A DNA stretch of 64,000 nucleotides from Microbacterium sp. SA39 (GCF_000967865.1 NZ_JXRU01000037.1:221158-285157), one strand, 5' to 3'. Shown: positions 26,417 through 35,678, counted from the first letter of the stretch. Notes: generated by a model not told the origin, from the sequence alone. Numbers and translations are program-made.

Positions 26417-29412
26417 CCGACCGTTACTGGGAGAGCACGGCGCCCGGTGCGGGCAGACGCACGCCACGAGCGGATGCCGTGACCGACGCTGCCGTCCTCA
26501 GCCTCAACGGCACGTGGCGCTTCCGGCTCTCCCCGACCGCCGCCGGCAGCGGCGAGGCCTTCACCGAGCCGGACTTCGATGACTCCGGCTGGGATGAGCT
26601 GCGGATCCCCTCGCACTGGGTCCTCGAGGAGTTCACCCCTCTCGCCGGCGGTCCTCGACGCCGCATGCTCGGAACCGAGGAGGGGCCGCTCTACACGAAC
26701 ACCGCGTACCCGATCCCGCTGGATCCGCCGTACGTGCCGACCGAGAACCCGACCGGCGATCACCGTCTCGTCTTCGACGTTCCGGCCGACTTCGGCGACG
26801 CGGTGCTGCGTTTCCAGGGCGTGGACTCGTGCGCGAAGGTCTGGCTGAACGGCGAGGAGCTCGGCTGGTCGACGGGGAGCCGCCTGCCGTTCGAGTTCGA
26901 CGCTCCCGTGCGGGCCGGTCGCAATGTGCTGGCGGTGCGCGTGCACCGGTGGTCGGCCGGCACCTATCTCGAGGACCAGGACATGTGGTGGCTGCCCGGC
27001 ATCTTCCGCGATGTCGAGCTGATCTCCCGCCCGCCCGGCGCGATCGACGATCACTTCGTGCACGCTGACTACGACCCCGCGACGGGGATCGGCACGCTGC
27101 GGATCGATGCATCGATCAACGCCGTGGTCGAGATTCCCGAGCTCGGCATCACGATGCCCGCCGGGCAGACCGCGGCGATTCCCGTGGAACCGTGGAGCGC
27201 CGACATGCCGCGGCTGTATCGCGGCATCCTCCGATCCGCGGGCGAGACGGTCGAGCTCGCGGTCGGATTCCGCCGGGTCGAGATCGCAGACGGCGTCTTC
27301 GTCGTCAACGGCGCTCCGGTCACCTTCCGCGGCGTGAACCGGCACGAGCACCACCCCGATACGGGCCGCACCCTCGACCGCGACACGATGATCCAGGACA
27401 TCGTCCTGATGAAGCGCGCGAACATCGACGCGGTGCGCACGAGCCACTATCCGCCGCATCCGGAGTTCTTACGATTGTGCGACGAGTACGGGCTGTGGGT
27501 CGTCCTCGAGGTCGACCTCGAGACCCACGGCTTCATCTACGAGGGCTGGGAGCACAATCCGCCGGCGCTGCCCGAATGGCGCGACGCGATCATGGACCGT
27601 CTGCACCGTACGGTCGAGCGCGACAAGAACCACCCGAGTATCGTGGTCTGGTCCCTGGCGAACGAGAGCATGTCGGGCGACGGCTTCACCGAGATGCGGC
27701 ACTGGCTCGACGAGCGCGACCCCTCCCGCGTCGTGCTGTACGAACGCGACCCGAGCTATCGCGACTCGGACTTCTACTCCCTGATGTACCCGTCGCTCGA
27801 GCTGCTGGAGAGCATCGGCCGGCGCGAGGAACCCCGCGGCGGGCGGCTGAGCATGCACGGCATGGTGTTCGACGATCCCGACGAACCGCTGCCCGCCGGT
27901 GTGTCCGAGGCCGAGGAGGCGCGCCGCCGCGGCCTGCCGTTCCTGCTCGTCGAGTACGCGCACGCGATGGGCAACGGCCCCGGCGGACTGCAGGACTACT
28001 GGCGCGTGTTCCGCTCGTACGATCGCCTCTGCGGAGGGTTCGTCTGGGAGTGGATCGACCACGGGATCAACGCGGTCGACGAGCACGGCCGTGCCTTCAT
28101 CCTGCAGAGCGAGGACATCGACTACGAGCCCCGGGGCGGCCGCTTCTCGCTCGACGGACTCCTGTTCAGCGACCGCACGCCGAGGCCGGCACTGGCCGAG
28201 CTCGCCAAGGCGCACGAGGTGATCCGCATCGAGGTCGCCGACCGGGTGCGCATCGCGAACGAGCGGCATACCGCCGACACCTCTGATCTGCGATTCCGCT
28301 GGTCGGTCGAGGCGAACGGAGAGCGCGTCGGGAGCGGGCCGCTCGAGGTGCCGACGATTCCCCGTGGGGGCCGTGTCGAGATCGCTGTCCCGGATGCCGC
28401 GGCATCCGCTCTCCGCCAGACGGATGCCGTCCTGACCGTCGAGGCCGCGCTCGCAGCCGAGACGCTGTGGGCGCCCGCCGGTCTCGTGGTCGCGTGGGGG
28501 CAGCGGGTCGCCCCCGCCGTCTCGCCGCCTGGTCGGACCAGCCCGGTGCGCGCAAGCGACGCCGCCGGGCCGCAGGAGGAGGACGTGTTCCGGCTGGGGT
28601 CGGCCGCGTTCGATGCGGGGACCGGTCGGCTCGTCCGACTCGGTGGGCTGCGGTTGGACGGACCGTGGATCGACCTGCACCGGGCCCCCACCGAGAACGA
28701 CCGCGGGCAGGGGGACACCAACAACCTCGCGGCCGTCTGGCGGGCGACCGGTCTGCACCGGCTGCTGCACCGCGTCGACGAGATCACGCCAGACGGGAAT
28801 CGGCTCCTCGTGCGCGGACGCACTGCTCCGCGCACGCACCCGCACGGCGTCGCCTGGACGATGACCTGGCAGCCCGACGGCGACGGCATCCGTCTGGACA
28901 CCGTGGTCGACTTCGTGGGGCCGTGGGCGGACACGCCGTTCAAGCACCGCGACATCCCGGTGCCGCGGCTGGGCCTGCGCTTCGCGCTGCCCGCCGCCGC
29001 CGACCGCGTCGCCTGGTTCGGACGCGGACCCGGCGAGACCTACGTCGACTCGCTCGAGGGCGCGCGCATGGGCCGCTTCGATCGCACGATCGACGCGCTG
29101 CAGACTCCGTATCCGATCCCGCAGGAGAACGGCAATCACACCCAGACCCGCTGGCTGCAGGTCACAGGCGAGGGGATGCCGACACTGCGCGTCGACGGAG
29201 GGCCGTTCGACTTCACCGCCCGCCGGTGGACCTCGGAGCAGCTCGAAGACGCCCGGCGTCCGACCGACCTCGAGGCGGGCGGCTTCGTCTGGCTGAACAT
29301 CGACCATCGCCAGCAGGGACTCGGCTCGGCATCCGTCGGCCCCGCGCTCCCCGAGCAGTATCGCGTACCGCGAGAGCACACCGCCTGGAGCGTGCGCTTG
29401 TCCGTCCGCTGA
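26413..29412 (+). CDS. GH2 family beta-galactosidase (LacZ-like)
   Basis: A 999-residue glycosidase without a signal peptide. Domain order follows LacZ: jelly-roll sugar-binding domain (LNGTWRFRLSPTAAGSG, YTNTAYPIPLDPPYVP), immunoglobulin-like domain, TIM barrel with FRGVNRHEHHPDTGR, acid/base Glu in WSLANES (about 417) and nucleophile Glu in FVWEWIDHG (about 546), a second Ig-like domain, and a C-terminal small-chain domain with RAPTENDRGQGD and GPGETYVDSL. It is translationally coupled to the aldo-keto reductase and hence under the LacI operator. Likely removes galactose or arabinopyranose from pectic oligosaccharides; the exact sugar is uncertain. Confidence 0.93.
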   Translation: MTDRYWESTAPGAGRRTPRADAVTDAAVLSLNGTWRFRLSPTAAGSGEAFTEPDFDDSGWDELRIPSHWVLEEFTPLAGGPRRRMLGTEEGPLYTNTAYPIPLDPPYVPTENPTGDHRLVFDVPADFGDAVLRFQGVDSCAKVWLNGEELGWSTGSRLPFEFDAPVRAGRNVLAVRVHRWSAGTYLEDQDMWWLPGIFRDVELISRPPGAIDDHFVHADYDPATGIGTLRIDASINAVVEIPELGITMPAGQTAAIPVEPWSADMPRLYRGILRSAGETVELAVGFRRVEIADGVFVVNGAPVTFRGVNRHEHHPDTGRTLDRDTMIQDIVLMKRANIDAVRTSHYPPHPEFLRLCDEYGLWVVLEVDLETHGFIYEGWEHNPPALPEWRDAIMDRLHRTVERDKNHPSIVVWSLANESMSGDGFTEMRHWLDERDPSRVVLYERDPSYRDSDFYSLMYPSLELLESIGRREEPRGGRLSMHGMVFDDPDEPLPAGVSEAEEARRRGLPFLLVEYAHAMGNGPGGLQDYWRVFRSYDRLCGGFVWEWIDHGINAVDEHGRAFILQSEDIDYEPRGGRFSLDGLLFSDRTPRPALAELAKAHEVIRIEVADRVRIANERHTADTSDLRFRWSVEANGERVGSGPLEVPTIPRGGRVEIAVPDAAASALRQTDAVLTVEAALAAETLWAPAGLVVAWGQRVAPAVSPPGRTSPVRASDAAGPQEEDVFRLGSAAFDAGTGRLVRLGGLRLDGPWIDLHRAPTENDRGQGDTNNLAAVWRATGLHRLLHRVDEITPDGNRLLVRGRTAPRTHPHGVAWTMTWQPDGDGIRLDTVVDFVGPWADTPFKHRDIPVPRLGLRFALPAAADRVAWFGRGPGETYVDSLEGARMGRFDRTIDALQTPYPIPQENGNHTQTRWLQVTGEGMPTLRVDGGPFDFTARRWTSEQLEDARRPTDLEAGGFVWLNIDHRQQGLGSASVGPALPEQYRVPREHTAWSVRLSVR

Positions 29413-29415
29413 GCC

Positions 29416-29473
29416 TTCCGGTCGCGAAAGGTGCCGTCTCCGCACCGCCGAGACGGCAGAGACTCGACCGGAA
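29416..29473. terminator. Nested hairpin between convergent operons
   Basis: An outer inverted repeat TTCCGGTCG/CGACCGGAA (29416-29424, 29465-29473) encloses an inner stem GCCGTCTC/GAGACGGC (29433-29440, 29450-29457). It lies between the GH2 and the DUF1537 kinase stops and probably ends transcription in both directions. There is no clear T-tract. Confidence 0.6.
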
Positions 29474-29541
29474 CGACGTCTGACGGCGACAACTGCGACC
29501 GGAGTGGCCGGCCGACGCTGATCGGCGCTGCTGCTCCCCGC

Positions 29542-30801
29542 TCAGCCGTCGAGGGCGGCGACGTCGAGGAACAGCGTGTCGGCGCCGACCTGGCCGCCTT
29601 TGAGAAGCAGCTCGAGAGCGTCGACGCGGGCATCGCCGGAATGCGGATGCAGCAGCACGACGTTCCCCCAGGGGTTCGCGGCGATGCAGAGGGCATCGAT
29701 GCCGAGCAGGCGCGTGATGCGGCTGGAGGTGTCGCCGCCGCAGACGATCACGCGCCGGGCGACGCCGGCGCGGGCTGTCGCGAGGACGATGGATGCCGCG
29801 GCATCCGCGATCGCCTCGAGGAGGGGGCGGTCGCCTGCCGATGTCGTGTCGGCGTCGGCCGAGGAGAAGACGACGCTGCGCCCGGCCGCGAGGGCGTCGC
29901 GGGCGCTCTCGGACGCCTCGGCTGCGGCATCAGCGCTGAGGGGCAGGGGAGCCACCAGCCAGCCCGCCGCAGCGGCAGCCTCCGCCTGGCGGCGGGTCTG
30001 CGGGGACCGGCTTCCGGAGACCACCAGCACGGGCCCCGCCGCGCGCGTGGCCACAGGCACTGCGGATGCTGCGCCGGGTGACGCGGCGGCGATGCCGTGC
30101 GAGAGTCCGCCGGAGCCGATCGCGAAGACAGGTGAGGGCAACTCGTGCAGGGCAGCGCCGACGACTCGGAGATCGTCGTCCGACACGGCGTCGAGTACGA
30201 CCGCCGCGTCGTCGCACTCGCGCAGTCGCTCCGCGAGCGTTCCGTACACGGTGCGCGCGACGGTCCCGATCGGGAGAGCGGTCTGACGCCCGAGGTGCAC
30301 CGCGAGGTCGGCCTCGGTCATGGGGGTCGACGGGTGGGTCGACATGGTGGGCTGTCGGTCGAGACGATGCACGACGCCGTTCTCCGAGGCGAAGTGCGTG
30401 CCGAAGAGGGTGTAGCGGCCGAAATCCGGCTGGGCGAACAGCATCGGCACGAGCCGCTCGGCGACGACCTCTCGTCCGAGTTCGATCACGCGTCCGAGGC
30501 TTCCGATCTCCGGCGAGGAGTCGGCGGTCGAGCACGCCTTGTACTGCACGATCGGCGCACCGGTCGAGACCAGGGCGCGCAGTGCGGGCCGCACTTCGGC
30601 GTCCATCTCCGCCGGGGGCAGGGATCGCGCGATGCCGGCGATGCCGACCACGTCGACGGTGTGTGCAGCGGCCTGCAGAGACTCGGCCGAGGGCAGCGTG
30701 GTGAAGAGCCTCCCCGTCCAGCCGCGGCGCGCGAACTGCAGCAGCGCATCGACGCTGCCGGTGAAGTCGTCACCGTAGAAGGCGGCTCGGATCTCAGTCA
30801 T
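29542..30801 (-). CDS. DUF1537 four-carbon acid sugar kinase, 3-oxo-isoapionate kinase-like
   Basis: A 419-residue kinase of the DUF1537 group, which phosphorylates acid sugars. The N-terminal substrate domain starts AAFYGDDFTGSVDALLQF. The C-terminal ATP-binding domain has VLVVSGSRSPQTRRQ, VIVCGGDTSSRITRLLGI and a final LLLKGGQVGADTLFL. It lies 27 bases after a RuBisCO-like protein gene in the same operon. That kinase/RLP pairing is known for D-apionate catabolism (OiaK/OiaX), where the kinase makes 3-oxo-isoapionate 4-phosphate. D-hamamelonate-type substrates are a possible alternative. The family is certain; the substrate is inference. Confidence 0.85.
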   Translation of the reverse strand: MTEIRAAFYGDDFTGSVDALLQFARRGWTGRLFTTLPSAESLQAAAHTVDVVGIAGIARSLPPAEMDAEVRPALRALVSTGAPIVQYKACSTADSSPEIGSLGRVIELGREVVAERLVPMLFAQPDFGRYTLFGTHFASENGVVHRLDRQPTMSTHPSTPMTEADLAVHLGRQTALPIGTVARTVYGTLAERLRECDDAAVVLDAVSDDDLRVVGAALHELPSPVFAIGSGGLSHGIAAASPGAASAVPVATRAAGPVLVVSGSRSPQTRRQAEAAAAAGWLVAPLPLSADAAAEASESARDALAAGRSVVFSSADADTTSAGDRPLLEAIADAAASIVLATARAGVARRVIVCGGDTSSRITRLLGIDALCIAANPWGNVVLLHPHSGDARVDALELLLKGGQVGADTLFLDVAALDG

Positions 30802-30828
30802 GTCACCACCTCTCCGTCATCGCGGGTC

Positions 30829-32085
30829 TCACGCGCGGACGGGGCCGAACACCTCGGTCGCCCGGCGCAGAGCATCCGATCGCTCGACGGCATCGTGCAC
30901 CGACTCGCCACGCGCCGCAGACGCCCAGGCGTCGCGCATGCTGCTCACTCCTGCCGCGGCGCCGTCGGGATGACCGTGGATGCCGCCGCCGGCGAGCACG
31001 AGCAGATCAGTCGTGCCGACGGCGCGGTAGGTGGCGTGGGCGAGACCGCCCCACTGCCCGCTGGAGAGCACCGGAACGGTGGGGGCGATGCCGAGAAGCG
31101 GTTCGCGGACCGCCGCGATGGAGTCGAGCACCTCGTCGTCCGTCTCGTAGAACTTGTTGCTGATGCCGTTGGTGTGCAGATGATCGGCGCCCGAGAGGCG
31201 GGCGATCTTCTGCCACGCGCGAAAGCCTATCCCGACCTGCTCCGACCGGCCGATCGCACCGAACATCGTCCGATGGCCGTGGATCGGCACGGCGGTGTGC
31301 GTGCTGAGGAAGTGCAGGCCCGCGAGCCCCACGAGGTTGACGCAGGCCATCACGCAGGTGCCACCGGCGGCCACCACGAGGTCGTGATTGGCTTCGAGCC
31401 GGTCGATGTCGTCGGTGATGTTGAACGCGTACATCGGCATCCGTCCGGTGCGGTCGGCATGCCGGTGGAGCACCGGCATGACGGCGGCGACTCGCTCCGA
31501 CAGAGGAGAGGACGGGCCGTTCCCCTGCAGCTCGTCGTCTTTGATGAAGTCGATGCCGGCGTCAGCGAGCTCGCCCACGACCTCGGCGAGCTCGGCGGGA
31601 GTCAGGCCGATGCTGGGCTTGATGATCGTGCCGATCATCGCGCCGTCCGTCGCACCCATCAGGCGCCGCGTTCCGGCCACACCGAAACGCGGTCCCTGGT
31701 AGCGCTCGCCGAAAGCGGGAGGCAGGTCGAGGTCGATCAGCCGGACGGCGGCCAGCTCCTTGATCTCGAACAGATTGCCGGCGACCGCCGCGAGCAGGTT
31801 CGGGAGGGACGGGCCGAAGTTGTCGAGCGGGAAGCGCAGCCGCAGCACGGCCCGGCGTCGCCCGGACGGGTCGCCCACTGCGCCCGGCAGAGGAGAGGCG
31901 CCGGTGAGCGGGATCTCCTGGAGCGACTCGACCTGGGCTGCGAAGCGCGCCCTGACGTCGTCGGACTCGCGCTGCACCCGCACGAACGTGCCGGTCGACT
32001 GCTCGCCCGCCAGCACCTCCGCCGCGTGCTGCAGCGGGAGCGAGGTCTCGATGACATAGGTCGCGATGACGTGATGCGCGCTCAT
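30829..32085 (-). CDS. RuBisCO-like protein (form IV), 3-oxo-isoapionate-4-phosphate decarboxylase-like
   Basis: A 418-residue homologue of the RuBisCO large subunit that fixes no CO2 here. Conserved blocks are TIIKPSIGLTP (about 155-165), DFIKDDELQGNG with the metal-site lysine (about 180-190), HGHRTMFGAIGRS (about 268) and HTNGISNKFYE. The KDDE triad is present, while the loop 6 region (SSGQWGG) is unlike true RuBisCO. With the adjacent DUF1537 kinase it matches the OiaX/OiaK pair that decarboxylates phosphorylated 3-oxo-isoapionate to L-erythrulose 1-phosphate. ATG 32085 overlaps the GH127 stop by one base. Confidence 0.88.
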   Translation of the reverse strand: MSAHHVIATYVIETSLPLQHAAEVLAGEQSTGTFVRVQRESDDVRARFAAQVESLQEIPLTGASPLPGAVGDPSGRRRAVLRLRFPLDNFGPSLPNLLAAVAGNLFEIKELAAVRLIDLDLPPAFGERYQGPRFGVAGTRRLMGATDGAMIGTIIKPSIGLTPAELAEVVGELADAGIDFIKDDELQGNGPSSPLSERVAAVMPVLHRHADRTGRMPMYAFNITDDIDRLEANHDLVVAAGGTCVMACVNLVGLAGLHFLSTHTAVPIHGHRTMFGAIGRSEQVGIGFRAWQKIARLSGADHLHTNGISNKFYETDDEVLDSIAAVREPLLGIAPTVPVLSSGQWGGLAHATYRAVGTTDLLVLAGGGIHGHPDGAAAGVSSMRDAWASAARGESVHDAVERSDALRRATEVFGPVRA

Positions 32086-34082
32086 CACGGTCCCCACACC
32101 AGCGGGAGCCACACGGACATCTCGCCGGCGCCCCGGTTGCCCCACGCGTGATAGGGCACGAGACGCGCGGGAGCCGTGGTCACCTCGGCCTCGCCCAGCA
32201 GGTCGTACAACGCGTCCTCCGAGGTCGTCGGCAGCACGGCGATCTCGGTGTCGATGGCGATGACGCGGTGGCCGTCGATCTCCGTCGCGACCGGTGTCAG
32301 GGCCGCTCCGCGGCGGAGCGCCGCCTGCTCGAGCATGACCGGCTCCGGAAGGTCGGCGCTCTCGAGCGCGTAGACGACCGGACCGCGGCGCACCGCGACC
32401 TGGTTGGCCGTCTCCTCCGCCAGGCGGTGGCCGCGCAGCATCCGCACCGGCATCGGCAGGGTCATCACGACGACGTCGCCCTCCGTCCAGTCGTGTTCGA
32501 TGCGCGTGTAGGTTCCGGGGGCCGAGACCTCGACTGTGGCGCCGTTCACCGTAGCGGTGGCGCCTTCGCTCCATCCGGGGATGCGCAGATGCAGCGGGAG
32601 ACCGCCGCCGGATGCCTCCGTCACGGTGAACGTGATGGTCTCGCTCCAGGGGTAGTCGCTGTCCTCGCGGAGGGCGAGTGACCGACCGTCCTCGCTCGAC
32701 ACATTCAGCTCGCTGCCGCCGTACTGATGCACGTGGAGGCCGTCTTCACCGACGGACGCGGCGCGCTCGTGGAAGCGGGCGAGCGTGCGGGCGATGTTCG
32801 GCGGGCAGCAGAAGCACGCCAGATAGCCCTCGCGCAGCCGCTCGTCCGAGGGCGGGGGCGGAGGCGTGGGGTGGATCGCGGTGTCGCCGGGACGCCGCAA
32901 CGGGTACGGGAGGTCGCGCACCTGCCGCAGGGCGTTGGTGTAGAAGTACTCGGACCCGGCCAGGCTCACGCTCGCCAGCAGGCTGTTGTACGCGACCTGC
33001 TCGATCACGTCGGCGTACTTCGCGTCGCCGGTGAGGGCGAGCATCCGCTCGCTCCAGAAGATCATCCCGATGTTGGCGCACGACTCGTTGTGCGCGGTGG
33101 TGTGCGGCAGCTGGTACGCGCGGCCGTACGCCTGATGCACGCGGCTGATGTCGCGCTGCCAGGGCGAGGCATCCGGTGAGGCGCCGTCGTACAGCGCCCC
33201 GCATCCGCCGGTGATGTAGAGCTTGGTGTCGATGACGTCCTGCCAGAGGCGTTCCAGCACGCTTTTGAGCTCGGGGTCGCCGGTCTCCAGCACCAGGTCG
33301 GCGAGGCCCGCGTAGAGGTAGTTGGCGCGCACAGCGTGTCCGGCGACGACCGTCTGCTCGCGGATCGGCACGCGGTCCTGGTTGTCGTCCCCGCCCTCGA
33401 AGTCGTCGCGCACGCGCACGAACGCCTCGGCGAGGCGCAGGTGACGCTCGTCGCGGGTCACGCGGTAGAGCTCGATGACGGCCATGTAATGCGAGGGGCA
33501 GATGGCGCTGCGGGCGAGCTCCAGCGGCTTGTTCGTCGCGAGATCCTCGAGGAAGTCGGCGGCCTTGCGCGCGGCGTCGAGCAGGGTGTCGGATCCGGTG
33601 ACCTCGTGATGCCTGACTCCGGCCGTGATCAGGTGGCCGAGGTTGTAGGTCTCGAAGTGGAAGCGGTCGGTGAGGGCTGCGACATCGACGTCGTTGCGGT
33701 CGGCGATGATCGTCGGGGTGTGCAGGTAGCCGTCGGGCCGCTGCACCGAGGCGATCAGCGCGGCGATGTCCTCGATGCGCTGCGCGAGTTCGGCGTCGGG
33801 ATCGGTCTCGAGGCTGGCGATCGCCGCCTCCAGCCACTTGTAGAAGTCGCCGTCCATGAAGGAGGGGCCGAGGTGCTCGCCCTCTTCCAGCCCGGCGGCG
33901 ATGCGGAAATTCGCGAGCCCGGGGCTGACCGCCGGGTCTCTGAGGGATGACCAGATCTGCGGGACGGTGACGTCGCGGGTGCGATCGTGGATCGCGCCCC
34001 AGAAGCCGTGGGACCAGCGGGCGTTCTCCGCGCCGAGCGGCCGCAGCGGGCTCGTTCCGCGCAGAGTCTTCGTCGTCGACAT
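32085..34082 (-). CDS. GH127 family glycoside hydrolase
   Basis: A 665-residue (alpha/alpha)6-barrel glycosidase of the beta-L-arabinofuranosidase family (former DUF1680). The catalytic zinc-thiolate set is visible: Glu and Cys in HNESCANIGMIFW (about 333-335) and the Cys pair in YLACFCCPPNIAR (about 420-425). There is no signal peptide. Family members remove beta-L-arabinofuranose, and one branch acts on aceric acid in rhamnogalacturonan II. Heading the operon with the RuBisCO-like protein and kinase, it probably frees the sugar whose acid those enzymes process, or a sugar next to it. AAGGAA lies before ATG 34082. Confidence 0.92.
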   Translation of the reverse strand: MSTTKTLRGTSPLRPLGAENARWSHGFWGAIHDRTRDVTVPQIWSSLRDPAVSPGLANFRIAAGLEEGEHLGPSFMDGDFYKWLEAAIASLETDPDAELAQRIEDIAALIASVQRPDGYLHTPTIIADRNDVDVAALTDRFHFETYNLGHLITAGVRHHEVTGSDTLLDAARKAADFLEDLATNKPLELARSAICPSHYMAVIELYRVTRDERHLRLAEAFVRVRDDFEGGDDNQDRVPIREQTVVAGHAVRANYLYAGLADLVLETGDPELKSVLERLWQDVIDTKLYITGGCGALYDGASPDASPWQRDISRVHQAYGRAYQLPHTTAHNESCANIGMIFWSERMLALTGDAKYADVIEQVAYNSLLASVSLAGSEYFYTNALRQVRDLPYPLRRPGDTAIHPTPPPPPSDERLREGYLACFCCPPNIARTLARFHERAASVGEDGLHVHQYGGSELNVSSEDGRSLALREDSDYPWSETITFTVTEASGGGLPLHLRIPGWSEGATATVNGATVEVSAPGTYTRIEHDWTEGDVVVMTLPMPVRMLRGHRLAEETANQVAVRRGPVVYALESADLPEPVMLEQAALRRGAALTPVATEIDGHRVIAIDTEIAVLPTTSEDALYDLLGEAEVTTAPARLVPYHAWGNRGAGEMSVWLPLVWGP

Positions 34083-34102
34083 GACGTGTTCCTTCCGAGG
34101 CG

Positions 34103-34168
34103 GCTGCCAGCGGTGGCAGCAGTCAGATCAAGCAATCTGCAAGACATCGCAGGACCGCATGATCATGC
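34103..34168. promoter_or_regulatory. Palindromes upstream of the GH127 operon
   Basis: GCTGCCA/TGGCAGC (34103-34109, 34114-34120) forms a hairpin in the predicted GH127 leader. GCATGATCATGC (34157-34168) is a perfect 12-base palindrome, a candidate operator for the minus-strand operon that differs from the LacI sites. No dedicated regulator lies beside it. The AT-rich stretch around 34194-34207 probably holds the promoter. Confidence 0.4.
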
Positions 34169-34217
34169 ATGCTAGCGCGATTTCGGCGGTGTGTGAATAT
34201 ATTTTCAATACTGATTG

Positions 34218-34246
34218 TTGACACACCGTTGAAACGATTCTACTCT
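34218..34246 (+). promoter_or_regulatory. Promoter with embedded LacI-type operator for the 34-38 kb ABC operon
   Basis: TTGACA (34218-34223), a 17-base spacer and TACTCT (34241-34246). The operator TGAAACGATTCT (34230-34241) fills the spacer, so repressor binding would exclude RNA polymerase. It matches the rhaI/LacI sites about 14 kb away at 11 of 12 consensus positions. Confidence 0.7.
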
Positions 34247-34291
34247 CGTGTCATACCCCGCATCGCCCTGCACTTCGTCAAGGAGGACGTC

Positions 34292-35635
34292 ATGAACACC
34301 CACAGCACCCGAGGCCGCAAATGGCTCGCGCTCGGAATCGTCGTCGCCGCAGCACTCCCTCTCGCGGCGTGCGGCGGCACCGGTGACAACCCCGGCGGCG
34401 GTGGCGGCGGGGGTGCCTCCGACGGCGGCACCGACCCCGAAGCGTTCACCGTCATGACGGCGAACGAGAACACCGTCATCGGCCCGACGCTCGACGCCCT
34501 CGCTGCCGATCAGTGCAAGGCGGAGAACGACGCGCTCCCCATCGAGCACCAGAAGATCGCGCAGGCCGACACCGTGCAGCGCGTCACGCTGCTCGCCAGC
34601 CAGGATGCGCTTCCCACTCACACGATCGCCGGCACCGCGCTCATCCGCCCCGACGGCGACCTGGGCGCCGCGGGCCTCGTCGGTGATCTGAAGGCCGCGC
34701 TCGAGGAGAAGGACGCCTGGGACAACGTGCTCCCCGCCGCAGCATCCACCGTCGAGCAGGTCTACGGCGGTTTCGTCTCGCTGCCGTATCAGTACAACAT
34801 CGAGGGCATCTTCTACAACAAGCAGATCTTCGAAGAGCTCGGCCTCGACGAGCCGCAGACCTGGGACGAGCTCGGCGACGTCTCGCAGGAGCTGCAGGAT
34901 GCCGGCTACACCGCCATGGCACAGGCCGGTGCCGCGGGCTTCCCGTTGACCCGACTGCTCGGCATGTACATCTTCCGCAACGTCGGCCCCGACGCCATGA
35001 AGGCGGTCGCCGACGGCGACGCGAAGCTGACGGACCCCGAGTACGTCGAGGCAGCCGACGCGCTCGCCGCCTATGCGGAGAAGGGGTACTTCGGCGAGGG
35101 CTTCTCGACCCGCGACCCCGACGCCACGTCGAACCTGTTCCTCACCGGCGAGGCCGGCATGGCCTATGACGGAACCTGGCTGCTGAGCGCGATCAACGAC
35201 CCCGAGCGCAACCAGATCGGCGGCGAGAACGTCGGCTTCATGCCGTTCCCGGCCGTCGAGGGCGGCGAGGGATCGATCGACCAGTACCCCGCCAACGCCG
35301 GAGCGCCGATGATCATCGCCGCCGGGCAGTTCGGCCCGAAGGTGAAGGACTGGGTCGCCTGCATCTCGGAGAACTACGGCCAGCAGGCGCTGCAGGACAC
35401 CGGCTCGATCTCCGGCTTCGCCGTGAACGGCGAGGTCACCGACATCAGCGAGAACACGCTCGAGATCCAGGAGCGCATCTCCGGCATCGACGAGACCGTA
35501 CTGTGGTTCGAAGCCCTGATGGACCCGAAGAGCAACTCGCTCGCGTCCACCAACGGCACTCTGCTGACCACGGGCCAGATGTCTGCGGAGGACTACATGA
35601 CGGCGCTGCAGGACAGCATCGACGCCAACCGTTGA
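34292..35635 (+). CDS. ABC transporter substrate-binding lipoprotein (CUT1 type)
   Basis: A 447-residue exported binding protein with lipobox LAAC (Cys27) followed by a Gly/Ser-rich linker. The extracellular solute-binding fold (family 1) is seen in YGGFVSLPYQYNIEGIFYNKQIFEELGL, TWDELGDVSQELQDAGY and GEAGMAYDGTWLL. CUT1 systems import di- and oligosaccharides. AAGGAGG lies five bases before ATG 34292. First gene of an operon with two permeases, it is repressed by the LacI site inside its promoter, which points to a rhamnose-containing oligosaccharide ligand (inference). Confidence 0.92.
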   Translation: MNTHSTRGRKWLALGIVVAAALPLAACGGTGDNPGGGGGGGASDGGTDPEAFTVMTANENTVIGPTLDALAADQCKAENDALPIEHQKIAQADTVQRVTLLASQDALPTHTIAGTALIRPDGDLGAAGLVGDLKAALEEKDAWDNVLPAAASTVEQVYGGFVSLPYQYNIEGIFYNKQIFEELGLDEPQTWDELGDVSQELQDAGYTAMAQAGAAGFPLTRLLGMYIFRNVGPDAMKAVADGDAKLTDPEYVEAADALAAYAEKGYFGEGFSTRDPDATSNLFLTGEAGMAYDGTWLLSAINDPERNQIGGENVGFMPFPAVEGGEGSIDQYPANAGAPMIIAAGQFGPKVKDWVACISENYGQQALQDTGSISGFAVNGEVTDISENTLEIQERISGIDETVLWFEALMDPKSNSLASTNGTLLTTGQMSAEDYMTALQDSIDANR

Positions 35636-35639
35636 CTCC

Positions 35640-35678
35640 GAAGCCGACTCCTCGCCGTCGTGGCGAGGAGTCGGCTTC
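35640..35678 (+). terminator. Hairpin between binding-protein and permease genes
   Basis: A perfect 17-base stem (35640-35656 with 35662-35678, core GACTCCTCGCC) with a 5-base loop lies directly after the binding-protein stop. In ABC operons such a structure usually lets most transcripts end or be protected there, giving more binding protein than permease. A second ABC operon here has a similar element at 49084-49111. Confidence 0.75.

Noticed and set aside
30829..32085. True CO2-fixing RuBisCO or methionine-salvage RLP
   Set aside because: Loop 6 and length do not fit form I-III, and there are no methionine-salvage genes nearby, while a DUF1537 kinase is adjacent.
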